From assembly GCA_002333425.1 (NCBI GenBank), contig DDBL01000075.1:7837-32152 (forward strand): a DNA stretch of 24,316 nucleotides. Direction: 5' to 3'. The translations under genes and the position numbers were made by a program. Shown here piece by piece: positions 8,492 through 16,167 of this stretch (positions are counted from its first letter, which is position 1; each line of letters opens with the position of its first letter). The notes below the pieces were generated by a model, which searched no databases, had not been told where the DNA came from, and was given only the letters and a program-made list of their open reading frames with translations. Source of the stretch: Leptospiraceae bacterium UBA2033 (GTDB taxonomy: Bacteria > Spirochaetota > Leptospiria > Leptospirales > Leptospiraceae).

Positions 8492-8811
8492 TTCATTTCC
8501 CCAATTACACTCACCGCACCAATGCAATCTCTACAGACGGAAAGCAAAATTCCGAATCTATCCTTTTTTTCTATCTTCCAAACGTTTTGCGTGATTGTAA
8601 GAAGCCAGCCTTCGGGTATCAATCCATCGAAAAAGGGAAATAAAACCTTAGAATGAAATGGTTCTTTCTGTTTGGGGATTGTAAAACTAATCTGTGGATT
8701 ATTCTCGTTAGCCAGATATTTTGAATCATATTGGAAAACATAGCCATCTTCATCTTCAAAAATGAGACCTGCAAAAATTTCTCTATAATAAACGTTACCT
8801 TTTCTAGACAT
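8488..8811 (-). CDS. hipS: HipS-like antitoxin (HipA N-terminal subdomain alone)
   Basis: A 107-residue protein matching the N-terminal 'couple_hipA' domain of HipA as a free-standing gene: FAGLIFE, YVFQYDSKYL, ISFTIPK, FPFFDGLIPEGW and a C-terminal DCIGAVSV. In the E. coli hipBST system the equivalent small protein HipS neutralises the kinase by placing a Trp near its active site. Here Trp69 follows GLIPEG and Trp78 lies nearby; whether either is equivalent needs an alignment. The ATG at 8811 directly abuts the TAA of the HTH gene (TAA|ATG), and the TGA overlaps the kinase start, so all three genes form one transcript. It is a complete small gene, not a HipA broken by frameshift: both flanks have proper start and stop signals. 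Confidence 0.85.
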   Translation of the reverse strand: MSRKGNVYYREIFAGLIFEDEDGYVFQYDSKYLANENNPQISFTIPKQKEPFHSKVLFPFFDGLIPEGWLLTITQNVWKIEKKDRFGILLSVCRDCIGAVSVIGEMK

Positions 8812-9021
8812 TTATTTTTTTCCCACCGGTCGCGGAATCATCTCAGAGCCAAATGCTTGTAAGACTTGATTTACTTTATCGAGGCGAAGTGTTGACTTTC
8901 CCTGTTCGAGATCACGAATAAAGCGAAGACCAACTCCTGTCATACGTGATAAATCCTCTTGAGTAAGCGCATTTTTTTTTCGCTCTTCTTTTACAAACTC
9001 TGACAAATTATACTCTTTCAT
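8812..9021 (-). CDS. hipB: HipB-like HTH repressor
   Basis: A 69-residue Cro/C1-type (Xre) DNA-binding protein, first gene of the locus. It contains LSEFVKEERKKNALTQEDLSRMTGVGLRFIRDLEQGKSTLRLDKVNQVLQ split over one helix-turn-helix: TQEDLSRMTGV and LRFIRDLEQGK. The RDLEQGK.TLRLDKV signature is typical of HipB partners of HipA kinases. The frame extends to a TTG at 9060, but ATG 9021 gives the usual HipB length and leaves the operator palindrome outside the gene. It presumably represses its own operon by binding the palindromes at 9027-9044 and 9067-9084. In HipBST systems HipB mainly regulates, with HipS acting as the antitoxin. Confidence 0.9.
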   Translation of the reverse strand: MKEYNLSEFVKEERKKNALTQEDLSRMTGVGLRFIRDLEQGKSTLRLDKVNQVLQAFGSEMIPRPVGKK

Positions 9022-9026
9022 CTTAC

Positions 9027-9044
9027 TATACCATATCGGGTATA
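9027..9044 (-). promoter_or_regulatory. HipB operator-like palindrome O1
   Basis: TATACC-N6-GGTATA is a perfect 6-bp inverted repeat located 5 bases upstream of the hipB-like ATG. It resembles the E. coli HipB site TATCC-N8-GGATA. A TTGACT hexamer at 9060-9055 on the minus strand lies just upstream and could be a -35 box, with the -10 inside the palindrome, so a bound repressor would block the promoter. Function is inferred. Confidence 0.6.
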
Positions 9045-9066
9045 ATGAGAGAAAAGTCAACTATTT

Positions 9067-9084
9067 TATACCCGATAGGGATTG
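9067..9084 (-). promoter_or_regulatory. Second HipB operator-like site O2, one intact half
   Basis: On the plus strand this reads TATACC-CGATAG-GGATTG: the left half-site equals that of O1 and the right half keeps only GG.AT. Its centre is 40 bp from that of O1, about four helical turns. A minus-strand TATAAA (9070-9065) that could serve as a -10 overlaps it. Confidence 0.45.
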
Positions 9085-9103
9085 TTAGAGAAGTGACCAC
9101 GTC

Positions 9104-9158
9104 GTCATTCCCGAGGCTTGTCCCCGAAATCTGTTATCAGGTATCTATCGGGCATGAC
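9104..9158. repeat. GTCATTCCCGA palindromic dispersed repeat
   Basis: GTCATTCCCGA (9104-9114) pairs with TCGGGCATGAC (9148-9158) as 11-bp inverted arms with one mismatch. A CCCCGAAAT word lies between them, as in the other copies. It sits upstream of the toxin-antitoxin promoter. The rest of the 9085-9219 gap shows no gene. Confidence 0.55.
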
Positions 9159-9219
9159 AAATTGAGGGATGACAACAAGAAGTTTTGACGGTGACAAAAC
9201 ATACAGCAAAGCGCTAGCA

Positions 9220-10095
9220 TCACCTTAATAATTTTTCCAGTAACCATTTACGAACTAGCGATATATTTTTGTTATCCACTTGGACTCCTGTGAAGAGGCG
9301 GAATTGTTCCATTGCTTGGTAGAGTAACATCTCGTAGCCGGGGATGATCTTTGCCCCGTTTTTTTTTGCCATTTTAACTAGAGGGGTTTCGAGTGGGTTG
9401 TAGACTATATCAAAAAGAGTTTGGGATTTTGAGAAAAATTTTTCCGATAAAATCTGAGAGTCTAGTTTTCCTTTCATGCCAACTGGAGTTGTGTTTATGA
9501 TAAGAGAAAATCGTTTGTTGTTTTTTTCGAGTGCGTCTAAGGTTGAGTATTCGCTAATGCCGGTTTGTAAGGAGTTTAGAGTTTTGACTAACTTTTTGCC
9601 TGTGGTTTCATTTCTTGCTGCGATTACAATTTTAGATGCGGATAATCCTCGTTTAACTAATGAATAGGAAATTCCTTTTGCACTTCCCCCACTTCCCAAA
9701 ATTAAAATATCCCCCGAAGTTTTTGATTCAAAAAAATTTCTTTTGTATTCTTCAATCGATCGAACAGCTCCGTATCCGTCTGTATTGTAGGCGTTGATTT
9801 TTTTGTCAGATCGAACGAGAGTATTCGATGCTTTCATGTTGCTAGAGGCTTCATCTGTGTAATCCGCTATTTTAAAAGCCCATTCTTTATGGGGAATTGT
9901 CACCGAAAGTCCTGATAGAGAAATTGTTTCTTTTCCAAGGAGTAAACTGCGAGTTGGTTTTTCTTTTTCTAACACTAGATAGACTGCATTTACATTGTAC
10001 TTTGCAAATAGACCATTGTGGATCACAGGAGAAAGAGTATGCGAAAGAGGAAATCCAAGTATTCCAAAAAATTGTGTTTCACGATTGATATTCAT
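9220..10095 (-). CDS. aroE: Shikimate dehydrogenase
   Basis: AroE reduces 3-dehydroshikimate to shikimate with NADPH in the chorismate pathway. The 291 residues have every family landmark: shikimate-binding SHTLSP (18-23), catalytic Lys70 in VTIPHKE, NT at 91-92, catalytic Asp106 in NTDG, the NADP-binding glycine-rich loop GSGGSAKG (134-141), NTTPVGM, and C-terminal PGYEMLLYQA. The ATG at 10095 has AGGA 6 nt upstream. The length is normal for a single-domain AroE. It stands alone, with no other aro gene near, and is divergent from the next gene. Identification is firm. Confidence 0.97.
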   Translation of the reverse strand: MNINRETQFFGILGFPLSHTLSPVIHNGLFAKYNVNAVYLVLEKEKPTRSLLLGKETISLSGLSVTIPHKEWAFKIADYTDEASSNMKASNTLVRSDKKINAYNTDGYGAVRSIEEYKRNFFESKTSGDILILGSGGSAKGISYSLVKRGLSASKIVIAARNETTGKKLVKTLNSLQTGISEYSTLDALEKNNKRFSLIINTTPVGMKGKLDSQILSEKFFSKSQTLFDIVYNPLETPLVKMAKKNGAKIIPGYEMLLYQAMEQFRLFTGVQVDNKNISLVRKWLLEKLLR

Positions 10096-10144
10096 TTGAT
10101 TCCTAATAACTAAGAATCTGAATCTATTGTAAAGAAAAAATTTC

Positions 10145-10173
10145 TTGCCACTTGCGTTCTATTTGGTTTACTA
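10145..10173 (+). promoter_or_regulatory. Possible promoter of the 10201 gene
   Basis: TTGCCA, 17 bases, then TTACTA. The spacer contains TTCTATTTG, which is also found at 21497-21505 in a matching position after TTGCC (21484) upstream of the gene at 21571. The -10 is poor against TATAAT, so this rests mainly on the shared arrangement. Confidence 0.3.
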
Positions 10174-10200
10174 GACTTGAAAATTAATTTGGAGTTTATC

Positions 10201-10941
10201 ATGAAATTAAAAAACAAGTTTCATTTAGTTTTGTTCATTAGCCTATTATCTTTTATTCCTTCTTCCTTGTTTGCATTAGGAACATATGCAGAGGGATCTC
10301 TTGTAGGCAAAGTAATTCAATTTGAAAGTAGAGGAATTTTATTTGAGTCTTTTGAAGGAGTGATGGAAGTTACTAGCTTTGAAAAAGAAGAAAAATGCGA
10401 CGAGGCAAAAGACGAATGTTTTAGCCCACAAAAGAAAAAAGTCGATTTCAGTGTGAGAATGAGTAACGCAGAGACTGTAAATTTCATTCGTCAGAATATG
10501 CAGCAAGAATTATTAATCAATTATAACATCCACCGGATAACAGCGATTTCCCTTTCGTCTGCTATGGAAGTAATTTCTGCCGCAAAACAAGAAACAACTG
10601 TTCCTGCCGAACAAGGCGACAAATTAGTAGTATCCAAATCAGGTGGCAAAAGAAATTTTTCTGTCTCTGGAAAAATTTTACAATTAGATTATCAAGGAAC
10701 TTTTATCGGAACCTACGAAGGACTTTATTTGGATGAGACTAAAGGCAAAATTCATACATTTTCTGTTACAAGTGAGCAAATGGCAAAGTATGCGTTAAAC
10801 GCCATGAAAGGATCGAACAAATACTACATGGGAATTTCTGTCGCATTTGCAACTGGTTTTAGAAAGTCAGACTATGACCTATTCGAGATTAACTACAAAG
10901 CCCCAGCAGGAGCGGTTTACGCACCACCGGTGACTAATTGA
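10201..10941 (+). CDS. Exported protein with internal duplication, function unknown
   Basis: 246 residues. The frame opens at a TTG (10177), but ATG 10201 has GGAG 6 nt upstream and begins a clear signal peptide (MKLKNKFHLV, hydrophobic core, cleavage likely after SLFA at residue 25). The mature part contains two related units, about 33-126 and 153-231. Each starts (L/V)(V/S)GK(V/I)(I/L)Q(F/L), then has a Gly-x-(L/F) and a (F/Y)EG strand, a FSV segment, a helix with N/Q-rich sequence (ETVNFIRQNM; QMAKYALNAM), and a closing AIS or GIS strand. The Cys pair 66/73 in the first unit is absent from the second. I recognise no family; it is probably periplasmic or outer-membrane associated. Confidence 0.8.
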   Translation: MKLKNKFHLVLFISLLSFIPSSLFALGTYAEGSLVGKVIQFESRGILFESFEGVMEVTSFEKEEKCDEAKDECFSPQKKKVDFSVRMSNAETVNFIRQNMQQELLINYNIHRITAISLSSAMEVISAAKQETTVPAEQGDKLVVSKSGGKRNFSVSGKILQLDYQGTFIGTYEGLYLDETKGKIHTFSVTSEQMAKYALNAMKGSNKYYMGISVAFATGFRKSDYDLFEINYKAPAGAVYAPPVTN

Positions 10942-10964
10942 TATTGTGAGGAATGTAGAAAATT

Positions 10965-11163
10965 TTTGCCACAGAGGCACAAAGACACAGAGATGGGAAT
11001 TAAGAATGCAGAGTTAAGAATTTTGAATTTACCGTCACCTCGAACTTGCGAAGGCGTAGGGCACGAATAAACGCAGGGTGGAAAATCGTAGAGGTCTATG
11101 TGACAAACGATGTATGAGATAAACCTAATACTGATCTCTGTGACTCAGTGCCTCTGTGGCAAA
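10965..11163. repeat. MITE-like stretch with 30-bp inverted ends
   Basis: The left end (10965-10994) and right end (11134-11163) are inverted copies matching at 27 of 30 positions. Both begin TTTGCCACAGAGGCAC and end CACAGAGAT. The 139-bp interior holds the A/T-rich GAATTAAGAAT / GTTAAGAATTTTGAATTT words (10997-11030) and no gene. A degraded right-end copy lies at 22009-22024. The element fills nearly all of the gap between two exported-protein genes. Confidence 0.6.
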
Positions 11164-11203
11164 TCGTCTCTCTATCGCATAAAAGTTGATTTGGTTTGAT
11201 CTC

Positions 11204-11785
11204 ATGAATAAAACAAAGATACATAAAAATTTTCTGTGGTATATAGCATTTTTCCTCACTGTCCAAATTGTTTCGCAATCACAAGAAGAAATTTTACGGG
11301 ATTTGCGAGACGATACAAACTCCTACCAAGACAAAAACGTAAGTGCGAAAGACAATCATTTAGAAGAGTTAAAGACGATTCATCTGAAAGTTACATCGGC
11401 TCTGGAAACTAAAGAAGATAAACTTGCAATTAAAGAAGCAAACGAAATGGAAAAGTTGGGGATTACACCAAATAGACTTAAAATCACACAGAGTGCAGAG
11501 TTAAGTGAGGGGCAAATTCTTTATTTAAAAATTCGTAGACTTAGAGCAGAAGCTTTTTATAATTTACGTGCATTTAGAAATGCTTTACCTGATTCAAAAT
11601 TTATTTTAGAAAATCACCCTAGACCTGTGATTTTTGATTATACTCGCTATGCTGTTTCTTTGTATTACGTCGGAGAAGAGAAAAAAGCTAAGAGAATTCT
11701 AGACCAAGCCCAAGAAAAATTTAAAAATGAAAACGATCAGGCAATCTTACGAAAGACAAACCAACTCCTTTTTCCCGATTACTAA
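11204..11785 (+). CDS. Exported TPR-like protein, function unknown
   Basis: 193 residues. The frame starts at a TTG (11186), but ATG 11204 begins a normal signal peptide (MNKTKIHKNF, hydrophobic core WYIAFFLTVQIVS), with cleavage probable around SQSQ. The mature part is helical and charged. Its second half, with ILYLKIRRLRAEAFYNLRAFRNAL and FDYTRYAVSLYYVGEEKKAKRILDQAQEKF, looks like two tetratricopeptide-type helix pairs. No Cys or catalytic motif is present. The ribosome binding site is weak. The next gene starts 64 nt after its stop. Confidence 0.75.
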   Translation: MNKTKIHKNFLWYIAFFLTVQIVSQSQEEILRDLRDDTNSYQDKNVSAKDNHLEELKTIHLKVTSALETKEDKLAIKEANEMEKLGITPNRLKITQSAELSEGQILYLKIRRLRAEAFYNLRAFRNALPDSKFILENHPRPVIFDYTRYAVSLYYVGEEKKAKRILDQAQEKFKNENDQAILRKTNQLLFPDY

Positions 11786-11849
11786 AATTTTTCTTGCTTA
11801 CAAGAGTCTTTCAAAAAACACTAATTTCATTAGTCCTTTAAGGAAATTT

Positions 11850-12278
11850 ATGAATAAACTACTACTCCTTTTTATCTTGGTTTCTCTACCCGTATTTTCT
11901 GAGGAAATCCAAGAAGAAATTTATCAATTTGAAAATCTACGAATTATAAAAAAACCAACCTCCGCACCGGGTGGAGTTATAACGAGTGATTTTATTTGTG
12001 ACAAGGCAACACTCATTCAGTCAATTGAACTGCGAAACGTAAGTGATATGTCACCGGAAGCATCTTTGTTTTTACATTCTACTTTAACTGTTGAAGAGCT
12101 AATTCGATTTTATGAATCTGTATTTCTCGCAAGAGAGTGGAGAATTTTACAAAAAGATAATCGGGATAATAAATTTGTCCTTTTGGGAGAAAGATCCAAA
12201 AAAGTAATGACCGTTCTCATTCGAGATGAAAAAGATTATAGGGCTGTGAAAATATTTTATAGAAGACCTGGATTTTAA
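11850..12278 (+). CDS. Small exported protein, function unknown
   Basis: 142 residues. The frame is open from 11727, overlapping the previous gene, but ATG 11850 has AAGGAA 5 nt upstream and starts a clear signal peptide (MNKLLLLFILVSLPVFSEE, cleavage after VFS). The mature part has about 120 residues with a TVEELIRFYESVF helix and a strand pattern FVLLGERSKKVMTVLIRDE, KIFYRRPGF. This mixed layout is seen in small proteins measuring surface or envelope state, but I do not recognise the family. It ends 3 bp before the AI-2E-type gene, so it is probably the head of that operon. Confidence 0.75.
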   Translation: MNKLLLLFILVSLPVFSEEIQEEIYQFENLRIIKKPTSAPGGVITSDFICDKATLIQSIELRNVSDMSPEASLFLHSTLTVEELIRFYESVFLAREWRILQKDNRDNKFVLLGERSKKVMTVLIRDEKDYRAVKIFYRRPGF

Positions 12279-12281
12279 TTT

Positions 12282-13406
12282 ATGAATGGTAATGGAGAAT
12301 TAAAAAATAGCAAGTATGTACTACCTTTGGTATTGGTTGGATTATTTTCCATTGCCGGTACGTTTGCTTTTCTCGTTTACCAATCTTATTTTTGGGCGGG
12401 GTTTATTTCTCTTATCCTCTATTTAGGATCTAGAGATTATTATTTAAAACTAAGAAATCATATTCCTTTAAAGATTAAAGGTATTGCTCCTACTCTTATG
12501 ATTTTAATTGTGCTTATCACAATTGTTCTACCACTTTTTTTTATTATCCGCACACTTTTGAATGAATTAATTTCTCTTCTATTTGTTCTAAAAGTAAATC
12601 TAAGTGAAGATAGAATTGTTACAACTCTCATGAGTATTAACATCGTTACTGATTATTTTACAGATACAGAATTTTTCTGGGTTCAATTTCCAGGTATGTA
12701 CAGAGAAATTGTAAACTCGTATGGAGATATTTTAAACATTGATAGTCTTTATGGAATTTTAAGTAACACTACCTCTCTTATTTTAGGTGGGATCAAAATT
12801 CCACTTGCGATTTTTGTGAATATTTGTTTTTCGTTTATGTTACTTTTCTTTTTTTACAAAGATGGACACAAACTAGAAATTTTTCTTATGAATAATCTTC
12901 CGTTTTCAGAAGAAGTAGAAAAACAAATTGGACAAAGAATTTCCCAGGCAGTCAAAGCTGTGCTCAAGGGGAATATACTAATTTCCCTCTTGCAGGGTTT
13001 TGTGGCTGGGATGCTTTTATTTTTTGCCGGTATCCCCAATCCGATTTTGTATGGAAGTATCGCTTCTTTTTTCTCTTTGATTCCTGTCATTGGCACGGCA
13101 GTCGTTTGGCTTCCGGCTGGTCTTTACATTGGATTTATCGAAGAAAGTTGGATAGTTGCAATCGTATACATGAGTTTGTCATTTACTTCGTATATGGTTT
13201 TAGAAAATTTAGTGAAACCAAATATCTTAGACAAAAAATTGAACTTACATCCTTTTCTACTTTTTCTAGCTTTACTTGGTGGGATTCAACAATTTGGAAT
13301 CGTGGGTCTTGTAATCGGACCGATTGCTGTCACGATACTTGTAATTCTATGGGACTTTTGGATGGCTTATAGAAAAAATGAACTCAAATCCTCTAGGGAA
13401 ATTTAA
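12282..13406 (+). CDS. AI-2E family (PerM/UPF0118) membrane protein
   Basis: 374 residues with about eight hydrophobic segments. The family layout is clear: two early membrane hairpins, a hydrophilic stretch of about 60 residues after ELISLLF, LFFFYKDG, the re-entrant FAGIPNPILYGSIASFFSLIPVIGTAVVWLPA segment (split here by loops), and a C-terminal HPFLLFLALLGGIQQFGIVGLVIGPI. Family members have been linked to AI-2 export, Na+/H+ exchange or permeation of other solutes, so the substrate is not predictable. The ATG at 12282 is 3 nt after the previous stop, and its own stop is 5 nt before xseA. Confidence 0.88.
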   Translation: MNGNGELKNSKYVLPLVLVGLFSIAGTFAFLVYQSYFWAGFISLILYLGSRDYYLKLRNHIPLKIKGIAPTLMILIVLITIVLPLFFIIRTLLNELISLLFVLKVNLSEDRIVTTLMSINIVTDYFTDTEFFWVQFPGMYREIVNSYGDILNIDSLYGILSNTTSLILGGIKIPLAIFVNICFSFMLLFFFYKDGHKLEIFLMNNLPFSEEVEKQIGQRISQAVKAVLKGNILISLLQGFVAGMLLFFAGIPNPILYGSIASFFSLIPVIGTAVVWLPAGLYIGFIEESWIVAIVYMSLSFTSYMVLENLVKPNILDKKLNLHPFLLFLALLGGIQQFGIVGLVIGPIAVTILVILWDFWMAYRKNELKSSREI

Positions 13407-13411
13407 ACAAA

Positions 13412-14683
13412 GTGCCAGAAATTCGTCCTCTTTCAGTCAGTGAAGTAAACCGCTCAATCAAATCAATTTTACTTGAGCGAAAAGAATTAAAAGACATTTG
13501 GATCAAAGGAGAAATTTCTAACTACAGTCCATCTGGTGCGGGACATATTTATTTTTCTCTCAAGGATCCAACGAGTGTTATCCGCTGCACTTTTTTTTCT
13601 TTTCAAAATAAAAACTACAAAGGCAAAAAACTCCAAGATGGAATGGAAGTCCAGGTATTTGGGAGTATCAATTTATACGAGCCTGGCGGTTACTACAGTG
13701 TAAACGTTGCAAGGGTAGAAGAACTTGGGAAAGGTGATATACTCTACCAGCTAGAAAAACTAAAAGCAGAGTTAAATGCAAAAGGAATTTTTAACGTAGA
13801 GCGCAAACGTCCGATTCCCCGCTTCCCTAAAACATTAGGAATTGCAACTTCTCCAAATGGAGCAGCCGTAGAAGATATTATCCGCATTGCAAAAGAGCGT
13901 TATCCAAATATCAATATTCTAATCGCACCTTGTCAGGTTCAAGGAGACACAGCTCCTTCGTCTATTGTAAGTGCAATCCAAGAATTGAATAATCCAAAAT
14001 GGGAAGTAGATGTTATCATTGCAGGGCGTGGTGGTGGAAGTTTTGAGGACTTGATGCCATTTAATGATGAGTCAGTTGTAATGGCTTACTATAATTCTCG
14101 CGTTCCGATTATTTCTGCTGTTGGTCATCAGATTGATTCTCTTTTATGCGATCATGCGGCTGACGCATTTGTTCCGACTCCAACTGCGGGGGCAGAGCTT
14201 GCGGTTCCAGAAATAGAAGATCTAGAAAATTATCTAGAGGATATGGAAAATCGTTTTAACCAAGCTTTGAAATACAAATTAGATATAGCACGAGACAGAC
14301 TTCATTTGATTTCCAATAAACATATTTTTGCACAGCCACAAATGCTTTTGACAGATAGAATTCAAAAAGTTGATGAAATCCTAAACAGGATTTTTCTTTT
14401 GGGAAAGAATAATATTTCCCAAAAACACAACCTACTGCAAAGATTTGAAAATATAAAAATTTACGCAAAATCAGTATTAACCGCAAAAGAAAGTCAATAC
14501 AAACTAACCTTTGGAAGAGTAGAAAATTTCTCTCCCCTGCTGACGTTAAACAGGGGTTATGCGGTAGCTAGAAACAAAAAACGCGAAGTAATCCAATCTC
14601 CCTCTCAAGTAAAGATTGGAGAAGAATTAGAATTAATTTTAAAAGACCAAAAGATAATCAAAGTAGAAGTGAAGGAGAAATAA
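13412..14683 (+). CDS. xseA: Exodeoxyribonuclease VII large subunit
   Basis: 423 residues. XseA is the catalytic subunit of ExoVII, which degrades single-stranded DNA from both ends in repair and recombination. It has an N-terminal OB fold (IWIKGEISNYSPSGAGHIYF), then GIATSPNGAAVEDI, the conserved block GRGGGSFEDLMPFNDE, ISAVGHQID and the PTPTAGAELAVPE motif, and a long coiled-coil region before a C-terminal GYAVARN strand. The start is GTG at 13412 with AGGGAA about 12 nt upstream. It is followed without a gap by xseB (TAA|ATG), as expected for two subunits made together. Identification is firm. Confidence 0.97.
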   Translation: MPEIRPLSVSEVNRSIKSILLERKELKDIWIKGEISNYSPSGAGHIYFSLKDPTSVIRCTFFSFQNKNYKGKKLQDGMEVQVFGSINLYEPGGYYSVNVARVEELGKGDILYQLEKLKAELNAKGIFNVERKRPIPRFPKTLGIATSPNGAAVEDIIRIAKERYPNINILIAPCQVQGDTAPSSIVSAIQELNNPKWEVDVIIAGRGGGSFEDLMPFNDESVVMAYYNSRVPIISAVGHQIDSLLCDHAADAFVPTPTAGAELAVPEIEDLENYLEDMENRFNQALKYKLDIARDRLHLISNKHIFAQPQMLLTDRIQKVDEILNRIFLLGKNNISQKHNLLQRFENIKIYAKSVLTAKESQYKLTFGRVENFSPLLTLNRGYAVARNKKREVIQSPSQVKIGEELELILKDQKIIKVEVKEK

Positions 14684-14968
14684 ATGGCAGCCAAAGAAAA
14701 AGATGTCTCTTTTGAAGAAGCATTAAATGAATTAGAGCAAATTGCAGAAAAATTGGAACGAGGACAACTCACCTTAGAAGATTCCATCAAGGCATATGAA
14801 AGAGGAATGGATTTAAAAAAAATCTGCACAGAAAGATTAAAAGAAGCAGAAGGAAAAATTGAGTTCCTTGCAAAATCACCAGATGGAAAAATTGTAAAAG
14901 AAAATGCAATTCGTGAACCCAAAGAAAAAGAGAAAGACAAGAAGTCAAAGGAAGAAATTCTGTTTTAA
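14684..14968 (+). CDS. xseB: Exodeoxyribonuclease VII small subunit
   Basis: 94 residues. XseB binds the XseA coiled coil and is needed for ExoVII activity. The family signature is clear: SFEEALNELEQIAEKLERGQLTLEDSIKAYERGM. After about residue 65 there is a lysine/glutamate-rich tail (KEKEKDKKSKEE) longer than in E. coli XseB, probably disordered. The ATG at 14684 directly follows the xseA stop, with a GAAGGAG site inside the xseA end. Its TAA shares one base with the next ATG (TAATG). Confidence 0.95.
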   Translation: MAAKEKDVSFEEALNELEQIAEKLERGQLTLEDSIKAYERGMDLKKICTERLKEAEGKIEFLAKSPDGKIVKENAIREPKEKEKDKKSKEEILF

Positions 14969-16167
14969 TGCAAACCACAAAAATAAAAGAATGGCAACTT
15001 CTTCTCCTTCTTGCCTGTATCCAATTTTCTAATATTCTCGATTTTGTAATCATGATGCCTCTTAGTCCTAGGCTCATGGATGTATTTAAAATTACTCCCG
15101 CAGAGTTTGGCTTTTTAGTTTCGTCGTATGCATTTAGCGCAGGTTTTTCTGGAATTTTGGGGGCTTTCTTTTTAGATAGATTTGATAGAAGAATTGCGCT
15201 TAATACTTGTTATGCGGGTCTTACATTGGCGACTTTGTTTTGTGGGGTAGTTCATACGTATCCGCTTCTCATGACAGCGCGGATTATGGCTGGTGCATTT
15301 GGTGGGCTTACTGGTGCTATCGTATTTGCTCTCATCGGAGATTTAATTCCTTACGAAAATCGTGGAAAGGCAACTGGTGTTGTGATGTCAGCTTTTTCGC
15401 TTGCCTCTGTTATTGGTGTTCCTGTTGGGCTTTGGCTTGCTGAACTATTCAATTGGAATGCACCTTTTTATGCTCTTTTTGGATTTAGTGCGGTAATTTT
15501 GGTGTTTGCGCATTTGTATACTCCCTCTGTAAAGGGTCATCTTTCTTCTCTTGCGAAACATCCACTTAAAACACTTGAGACTTTATTTTTGAATAAAAAT
15601 CATCTAACTGCATTTGCTTTGATTACCATGATGATGTTTGGTGGATTTTCTGTGATTCCATTTATCGCACCTTACCTTGTGGCTAACATTGGAATTTCTA
15701 ACACTGAGCTAAGTTATGTTTATATTCTAGGTGGAGGTTTCACAGTATTTACCGCTCGTTTTATAGGAAGTTTAGCGGATAAGTTTGGTAAACCTCCTGT
15801 ATTTGCAATCATCACTCTTATTTCGATACTACCAATTCTTACAATCACCAATTTACCCAAAGTTCCAATCTATGTAACTCTAACTGTGACTACTTGTTTT
15901 TTTGTATTTGTTTCTGGGCGTTTTACTCCTGCTCTTGCGATGATTACAGCGAGTGTTCATCCTTTAAATAGAGGGAGTTTTATGAGTATGGTTTCTTCTA
16001 TTCAACAAATTGCTTCTGGTCTTGCGGCTAGCCTTTCTGGAGTTATCATCCAAAAAACTGCCGACGGTCAACTTGCCGAATTTCCAACGGTAGGAATTGT
16101 CGCCACTGTAGCAACAATTCTTGCCATTATCGTTTCTCGTAATTTGAAAATAGTTACAAGTGAGTAG
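14968..16167 (+). CDS. MFS transporter, DHA1 (AraJ/YdhP-like) type
   Basis: 399 residues with about 12 membrane segments, a typical major facilitator length. The loop after TM2 has FLDRFDRR (motif A, D-R-x-x-R-R), and motif C-like glycine/proline patterning is seen in SAFSLASVIGVPVGLWLAE. The pattern resembles drug:H+ antiporters and sugar-efflux permeases of the AraJ/YdhP group; the substrate is unknown. ATG 14968 overlaps the xseB TAA by one base, so it is translationally coupled to the ExoVII genes, though no functional link is implied. A hairpin at its stop codon probably ends the operon. Confidence 0.9.
   Translation: MQTTKIKEWQLLLLLACIQFSNILDFVIMMPLSPRLMDVFKITPAEFGFLVSSYAFSAGFSGILGAFFLDRFDRRIALNTCYAGLTLATLFCGVVHTYPLLMTARIMAGAFGGLTGAIVFALIGDLIPYENRGKATGVVMSAFSLASVIGVPVGLWLAELFNWNAPFYALFGFSAVILVFAHLYTPSVKGHLSSLAKHPLKTLETLFLNKNHLTAFALITMMMFGGFSVIPFIAPYLVANIGISNTELSYVYILGGGFTVFTARFIGSLADKFGKPPVFAIITLISILPILTITNLPKVPIYVTLTVTTCFFVFVSGRFTPALAMITASVHPLNRGSFMSMVSSIQQIASGLAASLSGVIIQKTADGQLAEFPTVGIVATVATILAIIVSRNLKIVTSE

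Noticed and set aside
8488..8527. HipA split interpreted as a pseudogene
   Set aside because: Both parts have proper starts and stops with an ATGA overlap, and all kinase residues are intact, matching HipBST organisation rather than decay.
12854..13096. Minus-strand open frame opposite the AI-2E family gene
   Set aside because: A shadow of a strongly conserved membrane-protein region.
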